Source of the DNA: Taxawa tesnikishii (nom. ined.)
Lineage: Eukaryota > Ascomycota > Dothideomycetes > Dothideales
Reading direction: 5' to 3'
NCBI GenBank assembly: GCA_030247885.1
Contig: JAPDRO010000012.1
Coordinates: 1-64,000, forward strand
DNA length: 64,000 bases
In this document: positions 28,801 to 40,044 of the stretch, piece by piece
Position numbering within the stretch: the first letter of the stretch is position 1
How the letters are laid out: the number at the start of each line of letters is the position of its first letter
Notes under the pieces: model-generated
The model's input: the letters and a program-made list of their open reading frames with translations, nothing else
Database searches by the model: none
Told to the model about the DNA's origin: nothing
Program-made: the position numbers and the translations under genes

Positions 28801-30420
28801 TTATAGTTAGTAGCGTCGTCTAATAGAAAGATAGTCTTTTCGTAGCTACGAGGCGTAATAACTTCGCCTTATAAGAGTACTATTAGTCGTACTTAGACTA
28901 GAAGGTATAAGAAGTTTAATATTAGTTTTTATTAATTTCCTTCCTTTTCCTACGTATCTTAGCGCTAACTTATTAGTAGCTATCTTACGTATAGTAAGGC
29001 TACTTTTTATCTTTTATCTCCTCGGGGCCTTATAGTCTTAAGAGTAGTATTCTTTTTATAATAATTATAATATTTTACCTTACTAAGAAGTATAAATATT
29101 TTCTATTCGCCTTCGGCGCATAAGTAGAGCGTAACTATAAATAAGGTAAGTATATACTAGTTATCTTATTATAGCTTCTTAGTTTAGCCTTAAGAATTTA
29201 ATCTTCTTATAAGGGATTACTTATAAGGTAAGTATAAATTACTACTAAGTTAGTTATTAGCTATCTTTATATAAGTTACTAAAGAAATTAACTCTTACTA
29301 CGTATTTAAAAGAGTATTATACTTTATAATTAATAGATAAAGTTTAGACTATAACTTAGTAAGTAAGTATTATATATACTATACTTTTATATAAGTAAAT
29401 ATTTAGTCCTTAAGCGTAGCTAAATAAGAAGTAAAGTTAACTACTATTTAGTATTTAATTTACTTTATAGCGTTATACTAGTAAGTTATACTAAGGGCGT
29501 AATTTACTAAATTCTCGATAGAGTCTATATAGAAAGCTTTAAACTAATTATAAGTACCTAGCTTATTTATACTATATTACTAATATTACTTCTTCGTTAC
29601 CTTACTAGTAAGGTATATAATACTATATAAGATCTTCGACTTATTTATAGCAAAGTAATAAGGATTTATTAAATAAGTAATATCTAGAGTATATATAAAG
29701 GTATATACTTCTTTAAGAGTCTTTCCTAAAAGGGAGTTAGTTCCTTTACTTTAATAAAGGACCTTAGTACGCTAAGTATAGTTTATATAAAACCTAATAA
29801 CGTACTACTATTAGTATTTACTCTCGAGGCTACCTTACTTATAGTATTATTTATTATCCCTAGCTATCTTTCTTTTTTTCTTCTTATAAGTTTTATAACT
29901 TACTATCTTTATATAAGGAAGTTATAAGTATAATACTAGTAGCGTAGCGTTATTAGATATTATTACTAATTTCTAGTTACTTTAGTTCTTCTTCTTAATT
30001 AAAGTAAGTCTACTTTATATATACTTCTATAAGGCGTTTTACTAAGGTTACTTATAATATAAGGACTAGTTTTCCTTACGTTTTATTATCGAGTTTTATT
30101 TAGTTTACTTACGCTTTAATATTAATTATTATCGTACCGTCTATTAGGTTTTATAAGTTACTACTAAAGTAGAATAATTAGAATTATAAGAAATAAGTTA
30201 TAGTAACGTATAAAACGCTAGGACTCGATAGATTATAGTAGAAACTAATTATTATCCTTCCTTAAAAGGTCTTTATACTTCCTTAAAAAGTAAAATAAGT
30301 TTACTTTATAAGTAAGTCCTAGGCGTTTTATATCTTTCTATAATAATTTTCTTTAACTTCTTTAAGTTAAGTTTATAGTTATATTATATAAGCTTTCTAT
30401 TATATTATCGTCTTAGTATT

Positions 30421-30883
30421 ATTTAAAGGATATTATATACCTTAAACGCGTATTTTATACTATTAAGAAGAGTTACTTAAGTAGCCTTAATAGTAAGGTA
30501 TAATATACCTTTATTATAAGTAAATTACGCGTTATATTATAGTAGTATTATTATAATAGTTTATAATAGTTACAATATTAATAAGGAGTAGCTACTTAGT
30601 AGAAAGTAGCTACTTAGTAATAAAATATATTAAGCTTTTTATTACGTTATTATTTTAGGGTTATTTAAGGGATATTAAATACCTTAAATATATATTTTTA
30701 ATTATTAAGAGAAGTTACTTAAGTAGCCTTAATAATAAGGTATAATATACTTTTATTATAAGTTAATTATACGTTATATTATAAAGGTATTATTATAATA
30801 GTCTATAATAGTTATAATATTAGTAAAGGTAAACTACTTAATAGTAGTAAATTACTTAGTAATAAAATACGTTAATATAAATA
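30421..30883 (+). repeat. Tandem duplication, period about 240 bp
   Basis: Two units beginning ATTTAAAGGATATTA (30421) and TTATTTAAGGGATATTA (30661) share AAGTTACTTAAGTAGCCTTAAT... and GTTATATTATA... in the same order. Both are RIP-decayed. Origin unknown. Confidence 0.7.
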
Positions 30884-31405
30884 CTTAAGAAATTAAAAAC
30901 TTTATTAATTAAATATATATAAAGGAACTACTAATATAGATAATTTAGCTATTATATAACTATAAAAGAATTTATATATAAGTAAAATAAATAAAAAGAT
31001 AAAAAAGATTATTAATACTAAACTTAAGAGAATCTTATTTAATATAAACTATAAGGAAGCTAACTAGGTAAGGAAGCTAACTATTAAACTATTACCTCTT
31101 TTATGTTAATTACTATTTACGTATTATAATAAGGATATAGTCCGAATTTAAGTTATTATATATATTTTTAAGTATTTTATCTTACTTCTCCTCGACTACT
31201 TCTTTAATTAAATACTTACGTAGCTACTTACGCGGCTTTTTCTTCGCTATATTTACTTTCGCTTCCCTTACTATTTTAAGTACTTCTTACGTATTAAATA
31301 TAAACTTCCCTTTTAATACGACTTACTTACTCTTTTTTAGACTTTTAGGAATTAAAAAGTTCTTATTACTTTTTAACTTACTTTTATAAAGTTATATTCT
31401 TACTA

Positions 31406-33251
31406 ACGTGTTTCACAAGTAAGTCGGCCACCCAAGTGAGTCGGCCACCTCGCGAAACTAGAACACCTGCGCAGCAACATTGCGCAATGCCTCAACAACG
31501 CAACGTGCAATACACCTACACTGAAGGAGATATATACCTTGCTATCTCTGATATTACATCCAAGCAAATTCAAAGCGAGAGACGCGCTGCAGCAGTATAT
31601 ACTGTGCCCCGATCAACGCTGCAAGACCGACGCGCTGGACGGCGCTCTCGACGCGACTACGAGCCGAAATCAAAGCGCCTTACAAAACTAGAAGAGGAGG
31701 TGATAGTACAGCGTGTGCTAGACGAGAGTCTACGTGGCGTACCGCCCTCGAAGGAAACATACGAGATATGGCGGATAAACTGCTAGGAGAGCGTGATGGG
31801 AAGCCTGTTGGCAAGAACTGGGTTGACAACTTCATTAAGCGTACGCCTGAGCTACGAACGCGATGGAGCCGTCCGTACGATCGCCAGCGAGCTGCCTGCG
31901 AGGATCCGGCGGTTATCCAGCCCTGGTTCGCGCTTGTTCAGTCAATGAAGGCGAAGTATGGTATCTCAGATGAGGACACCTACAACTTTGATGAATCTGG
32001 CTTTCTAATGGGCAAGATATCGTCTCAGCTAGTTGTTACAGGCTCAGAGAAACCTGGTAAACAGAAGAAACTACAGCCTGGCGATCGCGAGTGGGTTACC
32101 TTGGTACAAGGCGTCGGGGCTACGGGGCGCGTTATCCCACCCTTCATCATCTTCGCAGGCAAGGTCCTTATCTCAACCTGGTTCAACGATCTACCTCGTG
32201 ACTGGATTGTTGAGGTCTCCTCTACTGGCTGGACTAACAACAAGCTCGCGCTCGCGTGGCTTAAGCACTTCGATGCGCATACGAAGGCTTATACTGTTGG
32301 GGCATATAGGCTGCTTATTATTGACGGCCACGAGAGCCACTGCTCGGTCGAATTCCAGGATTACTGTAAGGAGAACAACATTATAGCTCTCTGTATGCCT
32401 CCACACTCCTCGCACCTACTGCAGCCACTTGACGTCGTCTGCTACTCGCTGCTAAAGCGCCTGTATGGCGACGAGATCTCAGCCTTGGCACGCAGTCGCG
32501 TTTACTATATCACGAAAGAAACCTTCCTAACTGCCTTTAAAGCAGCTTTTAAGAAGGCGTTCACACAGGAGAATGTCTGCGCAGGGTTTCGAGGCGCTGG
32601 GCTAGTCCCATACAACCCAGAGGCTGTGTTATCGAAGCTGGATGTAAGGCTGCGTACGCCAACGCCGCCTGCACCAGGTACAGTCGAATGGGAGGCGAAA
32701 ACACCGCGCAACGCCAGCGAAATAGAGGCGCAGTCAACGCTAATTCGAAATCGCATGCAAAAACATCAGGGGTCTCCAGCAAGCTCTTTGGATGAGCAGG
32801 TTAGGCAGCTGACCAAGGGCGCTCAGCAGATAGCGCATGAGATGGTGTTAATGCGCGAAGAAACAGCGCGTCTGCGAGACGCAATTGAGGCGGCCACAAA
32901 GCGCAAGAGCCGCAAAAGGCAATACGTACGGGCAGAGGAGACTCTAACAGTAGGTGAGGTAGCTGATCTGGTCGCTGCCAAGGAGGGTAGCAGTGGTAAT
33001 GACGGCGAGAAGGCTGCGAAGAGGGTGCGCGTAGAGCGGCGTTGCGGCCGTTGCGGCGAGACTGGGCATAACTCCCGCACCTGTAAAGTAGAAATAGAGG
33101 ATGCAGAAGATAGCGACGTTTCTGAATAATTATATACTGTTCTATAGACTGCTGTAAAGTGTTGTAGTGTTGCGCAATGTTGCTGCGCAAGCGTTCTAGT
33201 TTCGTGAGGTGGCCGACTCACTTGGGTGGCCGACTCACTTGTGAAACACGT
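31406..33251 (+). mobile_element. Fot1/pogo-type DNA transposon, 1846 bp, non-RIPed
   Basis: The element has 82-bp terminal inverted repeats (31406-31487 and 33170-33251) beginning ACGTGTTTCACAAGT. They differ at four positions, all transitions, with no gaps. It is flanked by a TA target duplication (31404-31405 and 33252-33253), as is usual for Tc1/mariner/pogo elements. Each TIR holds a 17-bp direct repeat (AAGTGAGTCGGCCACCC type). The inside has normal CA/TG content and one transposase gene, in contrast to the RIP-decayed repeat it interrupts. It therefore arrived after that repeat decayed. Confidence 0.95.
31487..33129 (+). CDS. Fot1/pogo-family transposase (DDE_1), one apparent frame shift
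   Basis: Cuts and pastes the element by binding its TIRs. The ATG at 31487 is used because the open frame before it starts inside the TIR with GTG. The N-terminus has a psq/pogo helix-turn-helix region (TEGDIYLAISDI...VPRSTLQDR) and a CENP-B-like part (GKNWVDNFIKRTPELRTRW). The catalytic acids are in FDESGF, LLIIDGHESH and HLLQPLDV (D-D-D). The C-terminus carries a zinc knuckle, CGRCGETGHNSRTC (CX2CX4HX4C). The frame changes once in the AAA run at 31755-31757, equal to one missing base; allowing for it gives 547 aa, the usual family length. No intron is seen. Whether the shift is real or an assembly error is open. Confidence 0.93.
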
Positions 33252-34689
33252 TATATATTACTTTAAAAGTATAAGTTATTTGTTTTATATAGTACTTAAT
33301 TAAAGAAGGAAGATCTTATATAGCCTAGATTACTAAGTTAAGTATTATATTTACTTTATAAAGTTTAGTACTATTTAAAGGAAAGTTATATAGTAGTAAA
33401 AGGTCTAAATCGACTTATTATAAAAGTATATAAGGTTATAAGTTTATTATAGTTAACTTCGTAAGTAACTTATTAAGTACTATTATAAAACTTAGTAATA
33501 TAAGACTTATATTACGCTATCTACTAATAATATTATAAGTAGTAAGGACTTTAATTCTTACGTAAATATATATCTCTATTTACTTTATATATAATATATA
33601 GCTAAAATCGACTTGTAAAGTAATATTAGTCTCTAAAGTTAGCGCGCGCTTTAGTAGTATAAATACTTTAATATTAAGTAGCTAAAATATATATAAATAG
33701 TAAGGTAGTAAGATAAGTAAGTTAATTATATTTTCTATATAAAAGACTATTACTTTTACTATTATATAGCTACTATAGTTATTTATAATTAGTATTCTTT
33801 ATATTATAAAGTTATTAAGTTATATTAAAGACTCGAAAACTATAGTTAATTACTATAAACTATAACTATTAAACGTTTAGCTATTATTACTAGTCGAGAA
33901 CTTTTAGTTTAAAGGCATATATATAAGTACTTATACTATATTAATATATTTAGCCTTAAAGATAATTAAGGGTAATATAACTTTTCTAATAGTACTTATA
34001 TACTCGATTATTATTATTTACTTTTAATAACTTATAATTATTTTTTAGCTAAATACCTCGCGTATATTAACTAATACTCTTAATATTTAACTTACTTTAA
34101 TAGTAAAGTTAAACTCGTTTATATTATAAACGCGCTCTAGAGAGTAATTATATTTTATAAAAAGCTTTATTATTATATTAAACTACTTCTTTATAGTATT
34201 ATAACTTATTATATTAAAGTATACGCTCTTAATTTAACGAGTTTAAATACTTAAGATCTTAGGATAATAAGTCTTAAAGTAATCGAGCTACTTCTTACTA
34301 ATTAGTTAAGGAAATAATTATAAAGTCTTTAATAATTATGCGTATTTATATTAAACTTCTTTAACTATTTATATAATTAACGTAAGTAAAGTAAGAAATC
34401 TAGTATATATAAGATATATAATCTATCGTACTAATATCTTCTCTTTTGCATTTAAGAGGATTTACTTTATTTTATACGCTATAGCGCGTAATTTATATCC
34501 TACTATTTAATTACGTAAAGTATTATAAGGGATCTTAGATACGCTAGCTACCTATCGAATCGAGGTGTATTTCTTTTCTTTAAGAGTAGCGATAGCGTCC
34601 TAGACATCGGCTTTAGAATAAGCCGGCTTACTAGGTATAGAAGCGCTCATAGTTGATGATAGGAACATTTGAAGATGAAAGGGTCGCGT

Positions 34690-34740
34690 TTGGGTAGTCG
34701 GCTTCCCCACCTGGTCGGCTTCCCCGCGGTTTACGTTACT
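34690..34740. mobile_element. Possible terminal remnant of a related pogo-like transposon
   Basis: GTCGGCTTCCCC occurs twice at a 17-bp interval (34697 and 34714), followed by CGCGG. The Fot1-like TIR at 31406 has GTCGGCCACC twice at the same 17-bp interval, followed by CGCG. No partner end is visible to the right, so this would be a solo remnant. It lies at the edge of the RIP block. Confidence 0.35.
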
Positions 34741-34877
34741 AGAGAGAATCTTATCTACTAATCTTAGATTAGATCAATCTCAATCTATAGCTATCTTCTA
34801 TGACCTTAGTTAGTAAACATATCATCGTCTAGCGATAAAACTAAGTAGCTAGAGTAGAGTACTAGCAGAGCCATACA

Positions 34878-36012
34878 ATGGCATATCAACGCACTCAATC
34901 CATAGCCACCGGCAGTGGTAGTGGTCCCCACAGCATCAGCCTTAAAGTCCTTCGGTAAGTCCACAACTGCATCGTTCTTCCACCTCTGCAATCCGTTCCT
35001 CGTCTCCTATCCGTTCTCCCCTCGATTCACATCACTTCTCTTCCCCTTTGCTGATCCCCATCCAGCCTCTCGCGCCCCTCTCTCACCACCGCTCACCCAC
35101 TAGCATCCCCTCCAAGCGCAGACAATGTCACAACGGCATCCCTGCCCTACCCATCTGCGCCCGCCGATCCCTTCCCCTCTCCCCACTCCTAACTCTCCCA
35201 CCCGCTTTCGGCGCCGCATATGTAGGCGAGACCTTCGCCTGCACACTATGCGTCAACAATGAGCGACCTCCATCCAGCAACATCACCATCTCTTCCGTCC
35301 GAACGAGCGCATCTCTACAGACGCCCAGCCAGCCGGGAGGTATAGAATTGGAACTTTCTCCTGCCGAAGGGGAGCAGCGAGCAAAGAGGAAGATGCAAAT
35401 GCAGATGCAGATGCAGCAGTTGGGGCAGAAAGGAGTGTCCTGCAGCCCAACTCCACCCTCCAACGAATCTTGCACCACACACTACGCGAAGAAGGTCCGC
35501 ATGTCTTAGCCGTCACAGTCACGTACAACGAGACGACCACGGCAGCAAACGGCGCTCCACAAAGCGGACGCGTTCGAACGTTCCGAAAACTATACCAGTT
35601 CGTCGCGCAGCCTGTCGTGGGCGTTCGGAGTAAAGTCGGCGAGCTCTCATCCAGCAGCACGAAAACAACCTGTCGTAAATTCGTCATTGAAGCACAGCTT
35701 GAGAATCTTGGCGATCAGACCATCGTGCTGGAGTCTGTATCACTTGACCTGGGAAAGGGGTTGGAGAGTCGGAGTCTCAACTCTTGGACACAGGAAGAGG
35801 TAGGAAGGATTGGGGCGGAAAGGGAAAGCAAACCAATACTCGCGCCGCAGGATGTGCAGCAGGTTGCCTTTGTCGTGACGCAGATACCGGAGGAGGAGAT
35901 GGAGGAGATTGGGACGAAGGTCCAGCTGGCGCAGATCAAGGTCTTGTGGAGGGGGCCGATGGGAGAGAAGGGGGATCTGATAACGGGGTGGTTGAGCAGT
36001 CGGGCGCGGTGA
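34878..36012 (+). CDS. TRAPPC13: TRAPP complex subunit TRAPPC13-like (DUF974)
   Basis: Part of a TRAPP tethering complex that activates a Rab GTPase in Golgi-related vesicle traffic. The ATG at 34878 opens a short exon ending before GTAAGT at 34955. The acceptor CCATCCAG ends at 35065 (111-bp intron). The spliced junction reads KVLRLSRPSL, a conserved family motif. Other family marks are LPPAFGAAYVGETF, FRKLYQFV and the end TGWLSSRAR. The reading changes frame at CCCC 35174-35177 and CC 35439-35440, each equal to one missing base; allowing for them gives 341 aa, the usual size. A Met/Gln-rich insert (MQMQMQMQQ) is unusual. It is the first gene beyond the RIP block, with its start about 230 bp from the block edge. 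Confidence 0.85.
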
Positions 36013-37307
36013 GACAAGTAACGATAACGGCTTGCGCGATACAAATGGCATAGTAGGAAGATCAATCACCGGATGATTAGAGTGTCTGCGTTGCGAAGGG
36101 AAAACGTGGGAAGACACAGACAACTCGCTCCGCCAACGGTCACAACCAGTTTGTGTGGCCATCACCACATACGAAATGTTGAAATGGGTCTGAAACGGAG
36201 AGGGATATTGGTTGTCTGCTACGGCTCCGGACTGATTTCTAAGGGACACTCGAGGGAAGAGAAAGCTAGTTTTGTTACAGATGCAACAATTATGAGATGA
36301 AGACCGTTCGTTCCTGGAAAGGGTCACGTCTACATGGGAGCAGGTCAACAAGATGAGGAAATCTCAGCAGCAGTGAAATTGTTTCTATAAACCTTTGCTT
36401 CGAGGATTGGCTTGTAGCTGATCAGTCAGCAGTAAAACACACGACGTACAGCCTGTTGCCGCCGCTCATATGCTCCTTGAGGTTACACTAACACGGGCGG
36501 TGAGCACTACCGTGACGGAAAACTCTTATTATACCTACGATTATGCGAAAGAAAACGTGGAGTCCTGATTTTTCAAAGTTGCAATGAAGCGGCAAAACGA
36601 CTGCTTCAACAAAGCCGTCCTACTCGTCCGCCGGCAGAGTTGTAGGCCACTAGAATAAGATTACTCTTGTGAGACCAATTGTCGCGACGGAACGCCTCAG
36701 CACCACAATGTCTAGCCGTCATTTTGTTGGACAGCTCTTTGACAGATTAGCTCGCAGCTGATCAAACAATAGAGGACCGCATTGGAACAGTCGAGCATCT
36801 AGCATGCGGATGCCTCTGCCCTCTGGAAGTTCTTGACGTGTAGATCGAACGTTTTCCTGTTTGAGGATCTTCCAGTATTCGGTCTTGGTTGAGATAAGGG
36901 CGCACAGTACATATGCCCTCCAGAGCCACGCCAACAAAAAGCAGTGAGAACCATTGATTACCCGATCAGGAATCGCCATCACATGCTTACAGCGATCGCA
37001 TGTTTACTGCACTGGCAGTGCTTTCATGTCCACTGCCTGCAATCATAGTCACTGCATACAGTCACCGAGGGGCAGTAATCCTACCTCGTCCGTGAATGGG
37101 CGCCGGGTTCCTCGCAGCATTTCGGAGAGTAGCCGGGTCGCGCTACCCTCACCGCCCTCACAAGCGTGGATCTGGTGTAGACAAAAGCAGCCTTTTCTGC
37201 CTTTTGGGGTGCCTGAAGTCGACGACGCGGCTCCGAACATTTTCAATCTCCAATTGGTCCGTTCTCATTAATCTCCATCTTTCACAGAAGACCTGATACG
37301 CTATCAA
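36013..37307. other. Intergenic, convergent between TRAPPC13 and NDC1
   Basis: About 1.3 kb of normal composition. The short open frames lack recognisable motifs. I see no RNA gene and no clear repeat beyond a vaguely repeated AGCTGATCA word near 36416 and 36757. Confidence 0.5.
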
Positions 37308-39365
37308 CTACTTCGACGGCGACTTCCCCACCTTGACCATCTCACTCTCCATGCCTCTAACCATCTCCTTCGCCACCCTGACCTCCATCCTACTCAAGCC
37401 CAAGCTATCCGCATACTCGCCGAACGCCAGAATCACATCTTGCAGATCCCCTTCAGCGTATCCAGTAAGTCATCAACCTCTTTGACATTCCTTGAATTGT
37501 TCTTGTCGAAGCCCACGTCAGTCCAATGCGGCGGCAAGGTAGCCACAAGATTCTGCACGCTCTGAATGGTCGTTGTCAACAGGCGAACGATGCCCGCGAT
37601 ATCCTTGGACACCTGACCCAGGCTATCTTCCTTGATACTGCAGACAGCAAGACGCGTCAGACTTCCGACCGCATACGCAATGGTGTTGGCATTGCTAAGC
37701 GGGCTCCCAAACACCACAGCGATAACCCTATCCTTGAAAGACTGCCGGAATGGCGCACCGAGCGGGGAACGCACGATTTTCATCAAGAAATTGTTCGCTT
37801 GGCCCGTTAGGTTGCCTTTCTTCAGATTCGCCTGCTGCTCTGGAGTCAGGACTTTTGAGGCGGAGAATTCGAGCAGCTTCTGCGCTGAGGATCCGACTTG
37901 GTTGCCCTGTGGTGATTGCCCGTAGCTCTTGGCGAGGGTTCCTACACCGCCTGCGACCGCTTCCAGTCTTGAGTTTGGCGGCGCGGAGCCGTTCAAGATG
38001 TTGTCTTGATTCAGCGGTTGTGCGATCCGTGGAAGTCTCAATATCTGCTGGGACTGCTGCTGCTGCTGCTGGGCCGCGTCAGGCGGTGATGTTGGTTGTT
38101 GAGCTTCCTGGCAACGGCGGCTGATGGCTTGAATCTCTGCCATGCAGAGGCTGGAGATCTGAGACCAGGTGGACCCGTTCTTGCGGTTCAGATCCTGGTA
38201 GAGCGACACGCGGCGGTCGTCGAATCGAGTGCTGATCAAGAAGAGCTCCCAGAATGCCATGCTTCTGGCAACTTCTTTCTTCGCCTTCAAGCCGGCAATC
38301 AGGCTACCGTTGGGATCCCTGGAGTCGGTTGTCAATGGCTTGCCTTTCTTCAGTGGCTCTTGTGCGGCGAATATGGTGAACGCCTGGTTTGAGACCTCCC
38401 AGAGGACTGTCAGGAAAAATCCAGCGAAGAGGTATCGTCCGAGCAGATCGATGAGATTGGTAAGTCCGGAAGGCTTGGATGCTTTGGGGAGAGAGTACAT
38501 GGTCCTTCCGATCGAGAGGGCCAGGGTCCAGGCTGTCTGACGGAGTAGGGTGAAGTAGATGATCGGTCCAACGAACCAAACACAGATAACCAGCGGCAGG
38601 GCGCGCTGCAGAATTGCTTTGGCCGCAGCTTGAGCCTGGGAAGATACCGTTGTAGTAGCTTCAGCCGATGCCTGAGACGTCTGGCCTTGCTGTGTGGATT
38701 CCGTCTTTCCGCTTGGTACAGCTACTCTGTCATAGTCGCGATAGAGGTGCAATGCTGCCTGAGCAGTTGCAAGGCAAAGAAACATGCTCCGGAACATGAC
38801 AGGTCTCTCGTTCAGTCGAGGGCGTTCGTAGGATCTGGGCGTTGTCAATATTACAGATGCTGTTCTACCTGGGCCCCTTTCTCTGCTCACCTTCCAGCAT
38901 CTACCCATGCAAGGTTCGCCGACTGCGCATATGTCCAGATGTACACCTCGCTGAACCACCAAGCGGAGGACATGTATGTGAAGAGCGTCCAAACAGCCCT
39001 CACGCTTAAGCCGTATAGCCAGAGGGCTCGTAGAGAAGATGTGGTCGTGCGTGCGCCAACGTGCAATTGAGCGACGCGCAGAATGAAGACGGACAGAGGA
39101 CAGAGGAACAGCAGGAGTGTGCGGATGCCGGTCAAACCTAGAGGAAACCAAGACCAAAACACTGGAAAAGGTTAGCAGAAGCGGCAAGCAGCATGTCCTA
39201 CGTGTCTTTACCGTGGAAGCTGGACATCAGTGTGGCCTCAGTCCAGCATGCTGCCAATCCAACCAGAGCAGCGCTGGTAAACCTGCGGTGTAGCGAAGGC
39301 GTCAGGAAGTCTCGGTATGGTCTGACTGCAGCTACAGGCTGCCCTTGGGGCATGGGTGCCGCCAT
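37308..39365 (-). CDS. NDC1: Nucleoporin NDC1, nuclear pore/spindle pole membrane protein
   Basis: Anchors nuclear pore complexes (and the spindle pole body in yeasts) in the nuclear envelope. Three exons: 39365-39212, 38891-39161 and 38834-37308, with introns of 50 and 56 bp (GTAAAG...CCAG and GTGAG...CCCAG). The N-terminal half is hydrophobic, with family motifs FWSWFPLG, FILRVAQLHVG, SAWWFSEVYIW and RLNERP, then FFLTVLWEVSNQAFT and AQEPLKKGKPLT before DPNGSLI.GLKAKKE. The soluble C-terminal half has a poly-Gln run. The frame changes once at CCCC 37448-37451 (one missing base); the reading then continues through LAFGEYADSLGLSRMEVRVA to a stop at 37308. This gives 650 aa. It is essential in yeasts, which makes a real break unlikely. 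Confidence 0.88.
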
Positions 39366-40044
39366 CGTGCCGGTGTCCTGTACTGTCCTCTGCTCTACAG
39401 GTATGAAGCCGCCGGGAATGGTAATGGTGTAGTTACGGTTGGGTAGATGCGGCCAAGGACTGTGGTAGTGCGCAGGGGAACTGATTTATAGTGACATACT
39501 GCCCGATCGTTCACAAGCAAACAACAGTAACAAAGGGTAGTAAAGGAGTGGAGTGAGTGGGGACGTATGTTAGATACAGTGTGCTTGCTGTTTGCTGCGT
39601 CTCCCAAGAAGCTCCGCTGTGCTAAACAAAAGACCTACTCGCGTAGCTCGCGTAGCTGAGGCGTTGCAGCGCGTCTGAGGCCCCGATCAAGATAATATAA
39701 GATAAGATTGATCGTTCTTGAGCAGGAAGCCATGCGTGAGACGTCACTTCCCCTCGGCTCTCGGGTGTTTAGCCGGCGGCGGACATGTGAAGCGAACCCG
39801 GGGCTAGCCTGCACTGCCTCCATCCATTCTACCATTACACGGTATACCATTCTACTTGGTACTTGTAGCCAACTCCAACTCCAACTCCAACTCCAACCCC
39901 GATTCCAACTCCGCCGACCTGTACTAGGCACCACTCTTCCTACAACAAAACACGCCACCGGACTATATCTTCAGCAAGCAGTCGGCGCAAACACCTCCGA
40001 TCAATCCCTGTACACACCACCGCACCCGTTCGACCACCCCAGCC
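39366..40044. other. Divergent promoter region between NDC1 and the SNARE gene
   Basis: About 680 bp with no gene. It contains a short ACTCGCGTAGCTCGCGTAGCT duplication near 39638 and the (AACTCC)n microsatellite. No further site can be assigned with confidence. Confidence 0.55.
39870..39911. repeat. (AACTCC)n microsatellite
   Basis: Four perfect AACTCC units, then degenerate units (AACCCC, GATTCC, AACTCC). It lies about 130 bp before the SNARE start codon, probably in the 5' untranslated region. Confidence 0.85.

Larger units (their letters stand above)
31010..34215 (+). repeat. RIP-decayed repeat, copy B, split by a DNA transposon
   Basis: Second copy of the repeat at 12950-14285, same orientation. 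It is split at 31405/33254 by the Fot1-like element. Continuity of similarity on both sides of the insertion supports the insertion boundaries. The family is unknown; it is a broken fossil. Confidence 0.75.
6270..34650. repeat. RIP-saturated AT-rich block of fossil transposable elements
   Basis: Over about 28 kb (apart from the insertion at 31406-33251) the dinucleotides CA and TG are almost absent on both strands, TA is very abundant, and CG remains common. This is the product expected of RIP acting on CpA in repeated DNA. No open frame of note survives, and I cannot assign the original families; LTR retrotransposons are the usual source of such blocks in these fungi. Internal duplicates (listed separately) show that the sequence was repetitive. 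A (TTTTAC)n run lies near 10097-10135. The element copies are thoroughly broken and look old. Confidence 0.9.

Noticed and set aside
6270-34650. The AT-rich block as a centromere
   Set aside because: RIPed repeats explain the composition, and the block lies 6 kb from a telomere; nothing specific supports a centromere.
38891-39187. N-terminal extension of the long NDC1 frame through 39187
   Set aside because: That frame reads across two introns. The family motifs FWSWFPLG and AWWFSEVYIW lie in another frame joined by good splice sites.
37308-39365. NDC1 as a pseudogene
   Set aside because: One run-length shift only, splice sites intact, and the protein is essential in yeasts; assembly error is more likely.
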